A stretch of DNA of 64,000 bases from Acinetobacter sp. C32I (lineage in GTDB: Bacteria; Pseudomonadota; Gammaproteobacteria; Pseudomonadales; Moraxellaceae), in NCBI RefSeq assembly GCF_023702715.1, contig NZ_CP098480.1, positions 4,121,383 through 4,185,382 of the forward strand, in the 5' to 3' direction. The position numbers were made by a program, and so were the translations under genes. The notes beneath the pieces are model-generated. The model searched no databases and was not told the DNA's origin. It saw only the letters and a program-made list of their open reading frames with translations. This document shows, piece after piece, positions 38,530 to 49,800 of the stretch. Position 1 is the stretch's first letter, and the number at the start of each line of letters is the position of its first letter.

Positions 38530-39303
38530 TTAATCAAAACGATAAATATCCATTCCCAACGAACCCATCGAGAAGCTGCTATGTACAATGTTGAAACGAC
38601 GACCTGTACCCATTGCAAAGAATAGCGGTGCAAGATGTTCAAGGCTTGGGTGATTACGCTCAATATAAGGTAACGATGGCCAATCTAGTACCGCATCGTA
38701 ATCTTGATGACTGAGTTTACTGACCACTGTATTACGGAAAGTACTGGCCCATGCGGGGACGCCGGCATCAGCATGCCATGACAACTCAGCCAAATTGTGA
38801 GTAATACTGCCTGAACCGATCAACAGAATTTGTTGCTCTCGTAATGGTGAGAGCACTTCTCCAATCTGGTAAATCTCATCAGCACTCATATAAAGGGGGA
38901 GTGAAATCTCAATCACAGGGATATCTGCATCTGGGTACATATGCAACAGTGGCATCCAGACCCCATGATCACGTGGACGGGTACTATTGGCATGAGCAGA
39001 TATACCAGCCGCTGCAAAGCGTGAGAGGATTTCTTCTGCCAGTTTTGGGGCACCCGCCGCGGGATAGCGAATATTGTAGAGTTCAGGTGGAAAGCCACGG
39101 AAATCGTGCCATGTTTCTGGGCGTGTTGAAGTATTGACTTCCAAGGCCTGACTTTCCCAATGTGCTGACATCACCACAATGGCTTGTGGTTTAGGTAAGT
39201 TACTGCTCAGGCGATGTAATGCAGGACCCACTTGTTCTGGATCAAGTGCCAGCATGGGCGAACCATGAGAAATAAATAATCCGGGTAAGGTTTGCAGATC
39301 CAT
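38530..39303 (-). CDS. ygiD: Class III extradiol dioxygenase, YgiD-like (4,5-DOPA dioxygenase family)
   Basis: This LigB-type enzyme of 257 residues belongs to the DODA/YgiD family, which opens catechols beside a hydroxyl. The metal ligands are in FISHGSPMLALDP near the N-terminus, SAHWES in the middle and GSGSITHNLAEL further on. VWMPLLHMYPDADIPVIEISL and HPSLEHLAPLFFAMG are also typical. YgiD homologues often use zinc or iron and their natural substrate is not always DOPA. It is monocistronic. Confidence 0.88.
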   Translation of the reverse strand: MDLQTLPGLFISHGSPMLALDPEQVGPALHRLSSNLPKPQAIVVMSAHWESQALEVNTSTRPETWHDFRGFPPELYNIRYPAAGAPKLAEEILSRFAAAGISAHANSTRPRDHGVWMPLLHMYPDADIPVIEISLPLYMSADEIYQIGEVLSPLREQQILLIGSGSITHNLAELSWHADAGVPAWASTFRNTVVSKLSHQDYDAVLDWPSLPYIERNHPSLEHLAPLFFAMGTGRRFNIVHSSFSMGSLGMDIYRFD

Positions 39304-39403
39304 AAATAAACACCTGAAAGGGAATACACCATTATCCTGACAAATTCAGTCGCGCAGTGATAGCCCTTAAAATTCAACATATTGTTCTAGAATCAGAACG
39401 ACT

Positions 39404-39883
39404 TTAAGCCCGATGATAAGGATGATTGTGGTTAATGCTCATGGCACGATAGAGCTGCTCAATCAGCAGAATACGAACCATTGGATGCGGCATGGTCAGT
39501 TTTGACAATGACCAATGCCAAGCAGCAGCTTTGCGAACCGCATCGGAATGTCCATCAGGGCCACCAATGGCAATCGCAATATCATTGCCTTCAAGCATCC
39601 ACTGTTTCATCGTATCAGCTAATTTTTCAGTACTCAGCTCATGTCCATTTACTTCTAAAGCAATCAAGGTTTCATTGGATTTGAGTGCATTTAGAATACT
39701 TTCACCTTCAATTTGACAGTATTTCAAAATATCTGCTTCAGAGTCATTTTTGCCGCGCTTCGCCATTGGGAGCTCAATCACTTGCGTTTGTACAAAGGGC
39801 TGAATACGTTTGAAATAGTCTTCAAATCCAGTTAACACCCAAGCAGGCATTTTTTGACCAATGGTGAGAATGCGGATTTTCAT
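39404..39883 (-). CDS. rlmH: 23S rRNA (pseudouridine(1915)-N3)-methyltransferase
   Basis: This SPOUT enzyme (159 residues) methylates pseudouridine 1915 of 23S rRNA. The N-terminus is MKIRILTIGQKMPAW. The knot motifs are LIALEVNGHELSTEKLA, IAIAIGGPDGHSDAVRKAA and LTMPHPMVRILLIEQLYRA, ending INHNHPYHRA, all family standard. It lies downstream of the candidate small RNA on the same strand and separate from it. Confidence 0.95.
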   Translation of the reverse strand: MKIRILTIGQKMPAWVLTGFEDYFKRIQPFVQTQVIELPMAKRGKNDSEADILKYCQIEGESILNALKSNETLIALEVNGHELSTEKLADTMKQWMLEGNDIAIAIGGPDGHSDAVRKAAAWHWSLSKLTMPHPMVRILLIEQLYRAMSINHNHPYHRA

Positions 39884-39998
39884 AGGCGCGGTTGATTGAG
39901 GAAATGAACCCTATTATAAACGCTGTTCTTTGTTACATGCAGGTAAGTATGGTTTATCTAGTCATAAAAAATACAACAAGCAGTGATAGCCTACTCAT

Positions 39999-40111
39999 AA
40001 AAAACGCAGCTCAAAATGCGTATGAGCTGCGATCAAAGTGCCATCCGTCTGGAGTTCGGATGGCGCTAAAATGAGTGCAGAGTCAAATTTAGCCTTTGTT
40101 TTTATCGACTC
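39999..40111 (-). ncRNA. Candidate small RNA between lon and rlmH
   Basis: On the minus strand a promoter (TTGAAA at 40145-40140, 16-bp spacer, CATAAT at 40123-40118) precedes an RNA of about 113 nt. It has three hairpins: GAGTC/GACTC (40111-40107 with 40084-40080), GCCATCCG/CGGATGGC (40064-40057 with 40047-40040) and the terminator CGCAGCTC/GAGCTGCG (40031-40024 with 40012-40005) followed by six Ts. No coding frame is evident. The lon terminator separates it from lon. Identity unknown; I see no match to 6S RNA. Confidence 0.55.
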
Positions 40112-40117
40112 TATTTT

Positions 40118-40145
40118 ATTATGCAAGATATTGGTTGTTTTTCAA
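40118..40145 (-). promoter_or_regulatory. Promoter of the candidate small RNA
   Basis: On the minus strand, TTGAAA and CATAAT are separated by 16 bp, each one or two bases from the sigma-70 consensus. The expected start is near 40111, right at the first hairpin. Confidence 0.5.
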
Positions 40146-40162
40146 CCGCATTATGTAACAAA

Positions 40163-40186
40163 AAAAGAGAGCCGGAGCTCTCTTTT
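40163..40186 (-). terminator. Terminator of lon
   Basis: AAAAGAGAGC-CGGA-GCTCTCTTTT with a long T run on the minus strand lies 20 nt after the lon stop codon. Confidence 0.88.
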
Positions 40187-40205
40187 ATGTCCAATCATTT
40201 ACAGA

Positions 40206-42635
40206 TTAGTGACGTGCTGCTTTTGTATCTTCGACTGGTTTTACAATCGGTGTCTTTGGCAAAGGTTTAGGTGTATCTGTCAAGGCCAAAGGCAGGATGT
40301 CATCAATGCTTTTCACTGCTTTGATTTCTAATCCTTCTTTGACATTGTCAGGAATCTCAGCCAAATCACGGACGTTATCTTGTGGAATAAATACCAGTTT
40401 GATTCCACCACGGTGAGCTGCAAGAAGTTTCTCTTTTAAGCCACCAATACGCATCGCGCGACCGCCAAGGCTAGTTTCACCGGTCATGGCAATGTCTGGA
40501 CGAATTGGAATACCTGTAAATGCCGATACCAGGGCAGTGGTCAGTGCTAAACCAGCAGATGGACCATCTTTTGGTGTTGCGCCTTCAGGTAAGTGAACAT
40601 GCACATCCGTTTCTTCAAAACGTGATGCTTCAATTCCCAATTCATCGGCACGGGTACGTACCACGGTCATTGCGGCGGTAATCGATTCTTTCATTACATC
40701 ACCGAGTGAACCAGTGGTAATGAACTTACCTTTACCTTTGACGGCTGCAACTTCAATGGTGAGTAATTCTCCGCCGACTGAAGTCCAAGCTAAGCCATTA
40801 ACACGACCAACCTGTGCTTCATCTTCTGCAATACCGAAGTCAAATTTATGTGGACCTAAGTATTCTGGAAGATTGGCTGAAGTAACGTCAATCTGTAAAT
40901 TCTTAGACTTCTTGCTTACCGCTTCTTTCACGACTTTACGGGCAATTTTAGATACTTCACGCTCTAAGCTACGCACACCGGCTTCACGTGTATAACGCTG
41001 TACGATGTCACGGATTGCTTCTTCGTGAACAGTCAATTCTTTTGTGCGTAAGCCATTGTTCTTGATTGCTTTCGGAACAAGGTAGCGTTCAGCAATATTC
41101 ACTTTTTCATCTTCGGTATAACCCGGTAGACGAATCACTTCCATACGATCCAACAAAGCTTCAGGAATATTCATGCTGTTCGCAGTACAGATGAACATCA
41201 CTTCTGAAAGATCAAGATCAAGATCTAAATAGTGATCATTGAACTTATTGTTTTGTGATGGATCAAGTACTTCAAGCAAGGCTGAAGCTGGATCACCACG
41301 ATAGTCTTGTGCCATCTTGTCGATTTCGTCGAGTAAGAACAATGGGTTCTTGACACCGACTTTCGTCAATGACTGCACGATCTTACCTGGCATCGCACCA
41401 ATATAGGTACGACGGTGACCACGAATCTCGGCTTCATCACGTACGCCACCGAGTGCCATACGGACAAATTCACGACCAGTTGCTTTGGCAACTGATTCAC
41501 CTAATGAGGTTTTACCCACACCAGGAGGGCCTACCAAACAGAGGATCGGACCTTTGAGTTTTTTCACACGAGATTGAACTGCAAGATACTCAACAATACG
41601 ATCTTTAACGTCATCTAAGCCGTAATGATCTGTATCTAGAATTTCCTGTGCTTTGGCAAGGTTAATACTGACCTTGCTGGCTTTATTCCAAGGCGTATCT
41701 AAAATCACTTCTAGATAGTTGCGAACAACAGCGGCTTCGCTTGAAGCAGGTTGCATCGCCTTTAGCTTACGAAACTCAGCTTCAGCTTTTTTGCGTACGT
41801 GTTCAGGTAAATCGGCTTCAGCAAGACGTTTTTCAATTTCGGCAACGTCATCTTCCGCACCGCCATTCATATCGGAAAGTTCACGTTGAATGACTTTCAT
41901 TTTTTCATTTAGAAAGTATTCACGTTGGTTTTTTTCCATTTGACGTTTTACACTGTCATGCAGCGTTTGTTCAATTTGCTGTTCAGCAGATTGATTCATC
42001 AAATAGCTCATCAACTCTTGCAAGTGAGCTTCAAACTCGTCGTGCTCTAAAAATTTTTGTTTCACTTCAATATTTAAAGGCACACGAGTTGCAACGAAGA
42101 ACATCAATTGCAATAAGTCTTCGATTTTATTTGCTGCTGCAACGAGTTCACGTGCATTACGTAGTTTCGCTTCTGCATATTGAGCGAATAGGGTACGTAA
42201 TTCATTTAAGCGAGTCTCTTGGGCCTCTTGGTCCAAAGCTAATGTCATTGGGCTTAAATGATGCTCAGCTGTTAAGTATTCTTCGCCATCAATAATGCGT
42301 TCGAGCTTAGAACGATGTAGGCCTTCAATCAGTACTTTGATGCAGTTTTCATCATTTTCATGATTCACAACTTGTACGATTTTAGCCACGGTTCCATATT
42401 GATAGAGATTGTCGTGATCAATTTCTTCTGTGAGCGAATCTTTTTGCGCAACTACAAATACTAAATTGTCACTGTTACGAGCCACATCCACTGCATTGAT
42501 CGATTTTTCACGACCCACGAATAGCGCAATTTGCATGTGTGGATAAACCACAACATCACGTAACGCTAATAGTGGTAATACACTTGGAACCTGTGGCTCT
42601 AAGCTTGTTTCATTATTTAAAATATATTCAGACAT
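40206..42635 (-). CDS. lon: ATP-dependent protease Lon
   Basis: This cytoplasmic AAA+ serine protease has about 809 residues from the ATG at 42635, where AGGAG lies 6 nt upstream; the longer frame to 42689 is unlikely. The N-terminal substrate domain starts VLPLLALRDVVVYPHMQ. The ATPase has Walker A GPPGVGKTS and Walker B PLFLLDEIDK. The protease domain carries the active serine in TPKDGPSAGLALTTAL, with the lysine of the dyad in GGLKEKLLAAHRGG. The C-terminus adds a proline-rich basic tail. No heat-shock promoter was clear. Confidence 0.97.
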   Translation of the reverse strand: MSEYILNNETSLEPQVPSVLPLLALRDVVVYPHMQIALFVGREKSINAVDVARNSDNLVFVVAQKDSLTEEIDHDNLYQYGTVAKIVQVVNHENDENCIKVLIEGLHRSKLERIIDGEEYLTAEHHLSPMTLALDQEAQETRLNELRTLFAQYAEAKLRNARELVAAANKIEDLLQLMFFVATRVPLNIEVKQKFLEHDEFEAHLQELMSYLMNQSAEQQIEQTLHDSVKRQMEKNQREYFLNEKMKVIQRELSDMNGGAEDDVAEIEKRLAEADLPEHVRKKAEAEFRKLKAMQPASSEAAVVRNYLEVILDTPWNKASKVSINLAKAQEILDTDHYGLDDVKDRIVEYLAVQSRVKKLKGPILCLVGPPGVGKTSLGESVAKATGREFVRMALGGVRDEAEIRGHRRTYIGAMPGKIVQSLTKVGVKNPLFLLDEIDKMAQDYRGDPASALLEVLDPSQNNKFNDHYLDLDLDLSEVMFICTANSMNIPEALLDRMEVIRLPGYTEDEKVNIAERYLVPKAIKNNGLRTKELTVHEEAIRDIVQRYTREAGVRSLEREVSKIARKVVKEAVSKKSKNLQIDVTSANLPEYLGPHKFDFGIAEDEAQVGRVNGLAWTSVGGELLTIEVAAVKGKGKFITTGSLGDVMKESITAAMTVVRTRADELGIEASRFEETDVHVHLPEGATPKDGPSAGLALTTALVSAFTGIPIRPDIAMTGETSLGGRAMRIGGLKEKLLAAHRGGIKLVFIPQDNVRDLAEIPDNVKEGLEIKAVKSIDDILPLALTDTPKPLPKTPIVKPVEDTKAARH

Positions 42636-42778
42636 GGGCACTCCTAATGAGTGACAACGGTGTTGCCATGTTTTTATAGTGATGTGCATTTAAAAAAATA
42701 CAAGGGGGGAGGATTAGAAAATATAAAAAAAAGACTAAATTACTCAAAATTGATTGCGGAAATAAGAAAAATTGCCTG

Positions 42779-43366
42779 CTAAGACTTGAAATAATAAAAC
42801 TTTTTAGGCGTTAACAGCGCATGTAGGGGCTGATCCCATTTTTGCCTTAAGAGAGGAGTGTCTACATATTGGAATGTATGGGCAAGACCAAGACGATAGG
42901 GGCGATGTTTGGCTGATGCCAAGGTCCGATCATAATAGCCGCCTCCCATACCGATTCGTGTTCCCAAAGGGTCGCATGCCAGCAGTGGCATGATAAGCAA
43001 ATCTAAATGCGAGATGTGTTTGCCACGACTTGCCATCGGTTCTTTCATGCCCAGAGGATGATGAGAAAAACGTCTATTTAAATATTGTTTCGAGCTCACT
43101 CTTATCCAAACTAAATGTTGATTCATATTGCAAATCATGGGCAAGTAAACGTGTTTCTTCTGCTGAAAACAAAGTTTTAAAAGTTTGTGAGTATGAACTT
43201 CACCAAAAGCATGTAAGTAAAGCCCAATTTTTGATGCGGATTTAAATCGAGAGCATTGTCTAAGTTGGACTAAAACTCGTTGTTCGGCCTTCTTTTGTTG
43301 GTAATGAGAGAGTTGTCTTCTTTTTGTTCGGAGCTGTTTTCTTAATGAGTTTAGTGTCTGGCTCAT
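42779..43366 (-). CDS. ygfA: 5-formyltetrahydrofolate cyclo-ligase
   Basis: This enzyme (195 residues) converts 5-formyl-THF to 5,10-methenyl-THF using ATP. The family signature is DPLGTRIGMGGGYYDRTLA, with RKQLRTKRRQLSHYQ at the N-terminus and GLAHTFQYVD near the end. In many gammaproteobacteria 6S RNA precedes ygfA; the gap 43367-43850 here is very AT-rich and shows no such RNA. The gene is independent of lon, which lies downstream on the same strand. Confidence 0.9.
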   Translation of the reverse strand: MSQTLNSLRKQLRTKRRQLSHYQQKKAEQRVLVQLRQCSRFKSASKIGLYLHAFGEVHTHKLLKLCFQQKKHVYLPMICNMNQHLVWIRVSSKQYLNRRFSHHPLGMKEPMASRGKHISHLDLLIMPLLACDPLGTRIGMGGGYYDRTLASAKHRPYRLGLAHTFQYVDTPLLRQKWDQPLHALLTPKKFYYFKS

Positions 43367-43774
43367 AAGGGTTAAAGAACTGTTTTGGAATAAACATAAT
43401 CATACCTGATTTATTGCTTGAATTCTAAAATCAAAGCTTTCCATATCTTTAAGTGAAATTAAAAATTCATATGTTAATCTGTATTTATTCTAATTAATTG
43501 TATCTTGATTATTTATTTCAATAATTAATGGATATTTGAGGTATTGAATATTATTTATTAATATATTATTGAGTAATTACTCTATTTTTCATGTTCTTTA
43601 TAAAATAAAACAAAAGAATAACAAAAACAAACAAAATATACTTTTTATGATTTAAATCAAATATTTGTTTATTAATTATTTTTGTGAATATGAGAAATAT
43701 GTCTCATATTTTTATTAAAAGTGTTTATTTATTCTTTACCAATCTACTTGGTTTTATTAGCATCCGCGACTCTT

Positions 43775-43814
43775 TTTTTAGCACCGAACTAAAAATGCTG
43801 ATTGGCATTTTTAG
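43775..43814 (+). promoter_or_regulatory. Competing hairpins in the leader of the first adhesin gene
   Basis: TTTTTAG (43775-43781) can pair with CTAAAAA (43789-43795). The longer CTAAAAATGC (43789-43798) can instead pair perfectly with GCATTTTTAG (43805-43814). The two structures exclude each other and lie 37 nt before the start codon. An attenuator, thermosensor or protein-controlled leader is possible. The rest of 43367-43850 is extremely AT-rich with an ACCAA-N5-TTGGT repeat at 43738-43752. Confidence 0.45.
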
Positions 43815-43850
43815 ACCATCAATAACTGTAGTAATTATCTGAGAATTTTT

Positions 43851-46800
43851 ATGAATAAAGTATATAAAGTGGTTTGGAATGCATCGATTGGCGCATGGGT
43901 TGCAACATCTGAACTGGCAAAAAGCAAAACAAAAACTAAATCAAAAGTTCTCAATTTATCTGCCGCAGTTCTAGTTGGTGCAATTAGTTTTTCTCCTGCT
44001 GCGTTTGCAGGAAGTGGAATTGAAAACGGGAAAGGGCCGGGAACTGCCATTTCTGGTTCAAGTACTAATTGTAGAGAGGGTGAAGCTGGTGCTGCAAATG
44101 CAAAAGATATTGCTATCGGTTGTGGGGCAAAGACATTAGATTCAACAAGTTCTAATATCGCAAATCGTCAAAATCCATATAACAATTCAACTGGTGCTTT
44201 TGCGGGTGCTCAGAAACAGGGTGGATCAATTGCTTTAGGTACTGGTGCAACTACAGAAAAAGGTTTAAGTACTGCAATTGGTTCATACGCAACAACCACC
44301 GATATCGCAGGGGTGGCGATTGGCACTGCTGCGTTGTCGAAAGGAAATACAGCGCTTGCAATTGGTCGCCAATCAGCAGCAACAGCTGATTTTGCTCAGG
44401 CAATTGGTAATGTAGCGGCTGCAACAGGCAAGGGTTCTTTAGCGATTGGTCACTCTGCAACAGCAGAAGGTTATCGCTCAATTGCAATTGGTTCGCCAGA
44501 TATTGAAAATGCGGGTTCTGTTGCAGGACAAGCTGGTGCCTCGTATCAACCAAATATGGCGACTAAGGCAACGGGTAAAGATTCGATCGCATTTGGTGGT
44601 GGAGCAGTTGCAACCCAAGAAAACTCATTAGCGATAGGTGCATTCTCAGCATCTACCGGTAAAAAGTCAGTTGCTATTGGTACGGGTGCTAAAGCCAATA
44701 AAGATGAAGCCGTTGTAATTGGTGACCAAGCAGAAGCGACTTTTGCTGGTGGTGTGGCTGTTGGTAAGGGGGCACGTTCAGAAGCTGAAAATAGTATTGC
44801 TCTTGGTAAAGACTCTAAAGCAACACAAGCAACTGGTGAAAGTTTCTTAACTAAAAAAGCTGCACCAACAGGTGTTTTGTCTATCGGTGATGTGGGTGCT
44901 GAACGTCGTATCCAAAACGTTGCTGATGGTGCTGCTGACTCTGATGCAGCGACTGTAGGGCAGTTAAAAGCAGCACGGACCCATTATGTCAGTGTGAATG
45001 ATGGTGGCCAACAAGGCGGTAACTACGAGAATGATGGTGCGAAAGGTCGTAATTCTATTGCAGTGGGTGTGAATACAAACTCTACAGGTTCTGAGTCAGT
45101 TGCAGTTGGTTCAAACGCAAGAGGTGCTGGTACAGGTGCTGTTGCTGTTGGTAGTGCAAGTGAAACAGTGGGCAGTGGTGATGTGTCGATCGGTCGTAAT
45201 GCATCAACAAAAGGTGCGACTGGTACTGCGCCTGGATATAGCAATCAGTCGATTGCGATCGGTGATCAAACTAAAGCAATGGGTGACCAATCCATTGCAA
45301 TTGGTGCAGATGTCATTGCACGTGGTAACTCATCTGTTGCGATTGGTGGTGATGATGTTGATAAAATTGCACAAGATGCTGAATTGAGCAAAACCTATAC
45401 TGATATCACTGGTGGCGTGCTAAAAGCAGGTCGTTATCCAACAACTGAAGCGAATCATGGTTCAACAGCAGTTGGTACTCAGGCTGTCGGAACAGGTGCA
45501 TTTTCATCAGCATTTGGTATGACCTCTAAGGCAACTGGTGATGCTTCATCGGCTTTTGGTGTGATGTCAAATGCTGCGGGTAAAGGTGCTTCAGCATTTG
45601 GTGCTGTTGCACAAGCAACAGGAGATGGCGCATCAGCCATGGGTATTAACTCACTTGCTTCTGGTACCAATTCAACCGCAATTGGTTCGGGTAATAAGCC
45701 TGGTGAAGGCGCGACGGCAACAGGTAATGGTGCTGCTGCAATTGGTAGTAATGCCAAAGCGACTGGTGATAATGCTGCAGCAGTGGGTAAAGGTGCTGAA
45801 GCGACCAATGAAAATGCTGCTGCGATTGGTGGTGGTGCTAAAGCAACAGGTAAAAATTCTGCTGCGATTGGTGGCGGAGCTGTAGCTGACCAAGAAAATG
45901 CAGTAGCTGTTGGTCAAGGTGCGCAATCAATGGTTGTTGGCGGTGTGGCTTTGGGCGCTCGCAGCCGTGTTGAGGCTGAAAACAGTGTGGCATTGGGTCA
46001 AGATGCTGTTGCAACTGAAGCAACAGGAAGTTCATTCCTCACGAATCGTGATGCATCAATGTCAAATGGTGTTGTGTCTGTCGGTTCTGCTGGAAAAGAG
46101 CGCCGTATCGCCAATGTTGAAGATGGCTCTGCTGACTCAGATGCAGTGACAGTTCGTCAGCTTAAAAATGTTGATTCTCGTGTTAATGATAATGCTCAAA
46201 ATATCACTAATAATGCCAAAAATATTACGAATTTGAATCAAAAATTAGATGATACCAAAACTGATTTAGGCAACCAAATCACGGATACCAACAACAAGTT
46301 AGACGATGCGAAGAAAGACTTAGGTAACCAGATCACAGATACCAAGACTGAGCTCAACAACACGATCAATAACACCAAAACTGAACTGAACACCAAGATT
46401 GATAACACCAAGACTGAGTTGGAAAACAAAGGCTTGAACTTTGCAGGTAATGCAGGTGCAGATGTACATCGTAAGTTGGGTGAGAAGTTAAACATTGTGG
46501 GTGGTGCAGATGCTTCGACAGCAGAAGACAAAACCAGCGGTGAAAATGTTATTACTCGTACCACGGCAGATGGCATCAAAGTTGAATTACTGAAAGATGC
46601 GAAATTTGACAGCATCACCACTGGCGACACGGTATTAAACGACAAGGGTGTGACCATTAAAGATGGTCCAAGCATCACTAAAGATGGCATCAATGCGGGT
46701 GACAAAGTTATTAGTAATGTTGCTGATGGTAAAGATGGTAAGGATGCGGTGAATGTTGACCAGTTAACCAAAGTTAAAGATGGTTTAGATGGCAAGATTA

Positions 46801-49800
46801 CCGACACCAATACTAAGTTAGATGATGCGAAGAAAGACTTGGGTAACCAAATCACGGATACCAACAACAAGTTAGACAATGCGAAGAAAGACTTAGGTAA
46901 TCAGATCACAGATACCAAGACTGAGCTCAACAACACGATCAATAACACTAAAACTGAACTGAACACCAAGATTGACAACACCAAGACTGAGTTGGAAAAC
47001 AAAGGCTTGAACTTTGCAGGTAATGCAGGTACGGATGTCCATCGTAAGTTGGGTGAGAAGTTAAATATTGTGGGTGGCGCTGATGCTTCAACAGCAGAAG
47101 ACAAAACCAGCGGTGAAAACGTGATTACCCGTACCACGGCAGATGGCATCAAAGTTGAATTACTGAAAGATGCGAAATTTGACAGCATCACGACTGGCGG
47201 CACGGTATTAAACGACAAAGGTTTAACCATTAAAGATGGTCCAAGCATCACTAAAGATGGCATCAATGCAGGTAATAAAGTCATTACCAATGTTGCAGAT
47301 GGTTCAATCGCGAACGGTTCTAAAGATGCCGTGAATGGTGGTCAGATCAAGAATATTTCTGACAGCATCAAGAACAGCATTGGTGGAAACACAACGGTTA
47401 ATCCAGATGGCAGCATCAGCACCAACAACATTGGTGGCACAGGTAAAGACAACATCAATGATGCAATCAAGTCGGTAGATGACAAAGTCACCAATGGTGT
47501 CAATGACCTGACCAATAAAGGTCTAAACTTTGCAGGTAATGCAGGTGCGGATGTCCATCGTAAGTTGGGTGAGAAGTTGAGTATTGTTGGTGGCGCAGAT
47601 GCTTCAACAGCAGAAGACAAAACCAGCGGTGAAAACGTGATTACCCGTACCACGGCAGATGGCATCAAAGTTGAATTACTGAAAGATGCGAAGTTTGACA
47701 GCATCACCACTGGCGACACGGTATTAAACGACAAGGGTGTGACCATTAAAGATGGCCCAAGTATTACCAAAGATGGCATTAATGCAGGTAATAAAGTCAT
47801 TACCAATGTTGCAGATGGTTCAATCGCAAATGGTTCTAAAGATGCGGTGAATGGTGGTCAGATCAAGAATATTTCTGACAGCATCAAGAACAGCATTGGT
47901 GGAAACACAACGGTGAATCCAGATGGCAGCATCAGCACCAACAATATTGGTGGTACAGGTAAAAACAACATCAATGATGCAATCAGCAATGTGAAAGACG
48001 CTGCAACTAAAGCGAAAACTACAGTGACTGAAGGCGACAACATCGTTGTTAAAGAGACGACCAATAAAGATGGTAGTACTAACTACGAAGTTTCAACCAA
48101 GAAAGACCTTAATTTAGACAGCATCACGACTGGTGATACGGTATTAAACGACAAAGGTTTAACCATTAAAGATGGCCCAAGCATCACTAAAGATGGCATC
48201 AATGCAGGTAATAAAGTCATTACCAATGTTGCAGATGGTTCAATCGCGAACGGTTCTAAAGATGCCGTGAATGGTGGTCAGATCAAGAATATTTCTGACA
48301 GCATCAAGAACAGCATTGGTGGAAACACAACGGTTAATCCAGATGGCAGCATCAGCACCAACAACATTGGTGGCACAGGTAAAGACAACATCAATGATGC
48401 AATCAAGTCGGTAGATGACAAAGTCACCAATGGTGTCAATGACCTGACCAATAAAGGTCTAAACTTTGCAGGTAATGCAGGTGCAGATGTACATCGTAAG
48501 TTGGGTGAGAAGTTAAACATTGTAGGTGGTGCTGATGCTTCAACAGCAGAAGACAAAACCAGCGGTGAAAACGTGATTACCCGTACTACGGCAGATGGCA
48601 TCAAAGTTGAACTACTGAAAGATGCGAAGTTTGACAGCATCACCACTGGCGACACAGTATTAAACGACAAAGGTGTGACCATTAAAGATGGTCCAAGCAT
48701 CACTAAAGATGGCATCAATGCGGGTGACAAAGTTATTAGTAATGTTGCTGATGGTAAAGATGGTAAAGATGCGGTGAATGTTGACCAGTTAACCAAAGTT
48801 AAAGATGGTTTAGATGGCAAGATTACCGACACCAATACTAAGTTAGATGATGCGAAGAAAGACTTGGGTAACCAAATCACGGATACCAACAACAAGTTAG
48901 ACGATGCGAAGAAAGACTTAGGTAATCAGATCACAGATACCAAGACTGAGCTCAACAACACGATCAATAACACCAAAACTGAACTGAACACCAAGATTGA
49001 CAACACCAAGACTGAGTTGGAAAACAAAGGCTTGAACTTTACAGGTAATGCAGGTGCGGATGTCCATCGTAAGTTGGGTGAGAAGTTAAACATTGTTGGT
49101 GGTGCTGATGCTTCGACAGCAGAAGACAAAACCAGCGGTGAAAACGTGATTACCCGTACCACGGCAGATGGCATCAAAGTTGAATTACTGAAAGATGCGA
49201 AGTTCGACAGCATCACCACTGGTGATACGGTATTAAACGACAAAGGTGTGACCATTAAAGATGGTCCAAGCATCACTAAAGATGGCATCAATGCAGGTAA
49301 TAAAGTCATTACCAATGTTGCAGATGGTTCAATCGCAAATGGTTCTAAAGATGCAGTGAATGGTGGTCAGATCAAGAATATTTCTGACAGCATCAAGAAC
49401 AGCATTGGTGGAAATACAACAGTTAATCCAGATGGCAGCATCAGCACCAACAACATTGGTGGAACTGGTAAAGACAACATCAATGATGCAATCAAGTCGG
49501 TAGATGACAAAGTCACCAATGGTGTCAATGACCTGACCAATAAAGGTCTAAACTTTGCAGGTAATGCCGGTGCGGATGTTCATCGTAAGTTGGGTGAGAA
49601 GTTGAGTATTGTTGGTGGCGCAGATGCTTCGACAGCAGAAGACAAAACCAGCGGTGAAAACGTGATTACCCGTACCACGGCAGATGGCATCAAAGTTGAA
49701 TTACTGAAAGATGCGAAGTTCGACAGCATCACCACTGGTGATACGGTATTAAACGACAAAGGTGTGACCATTAAAGATGGTCCAAGCATCACTAAAGATG

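Noticed and set aside
43367-43850. 6S RNA upstream of ygfA, as in many gammaproteobacteria
   Set aside because: The gap is extremely AT-rich and lacks the long double-stranded RNA with a central bubble.
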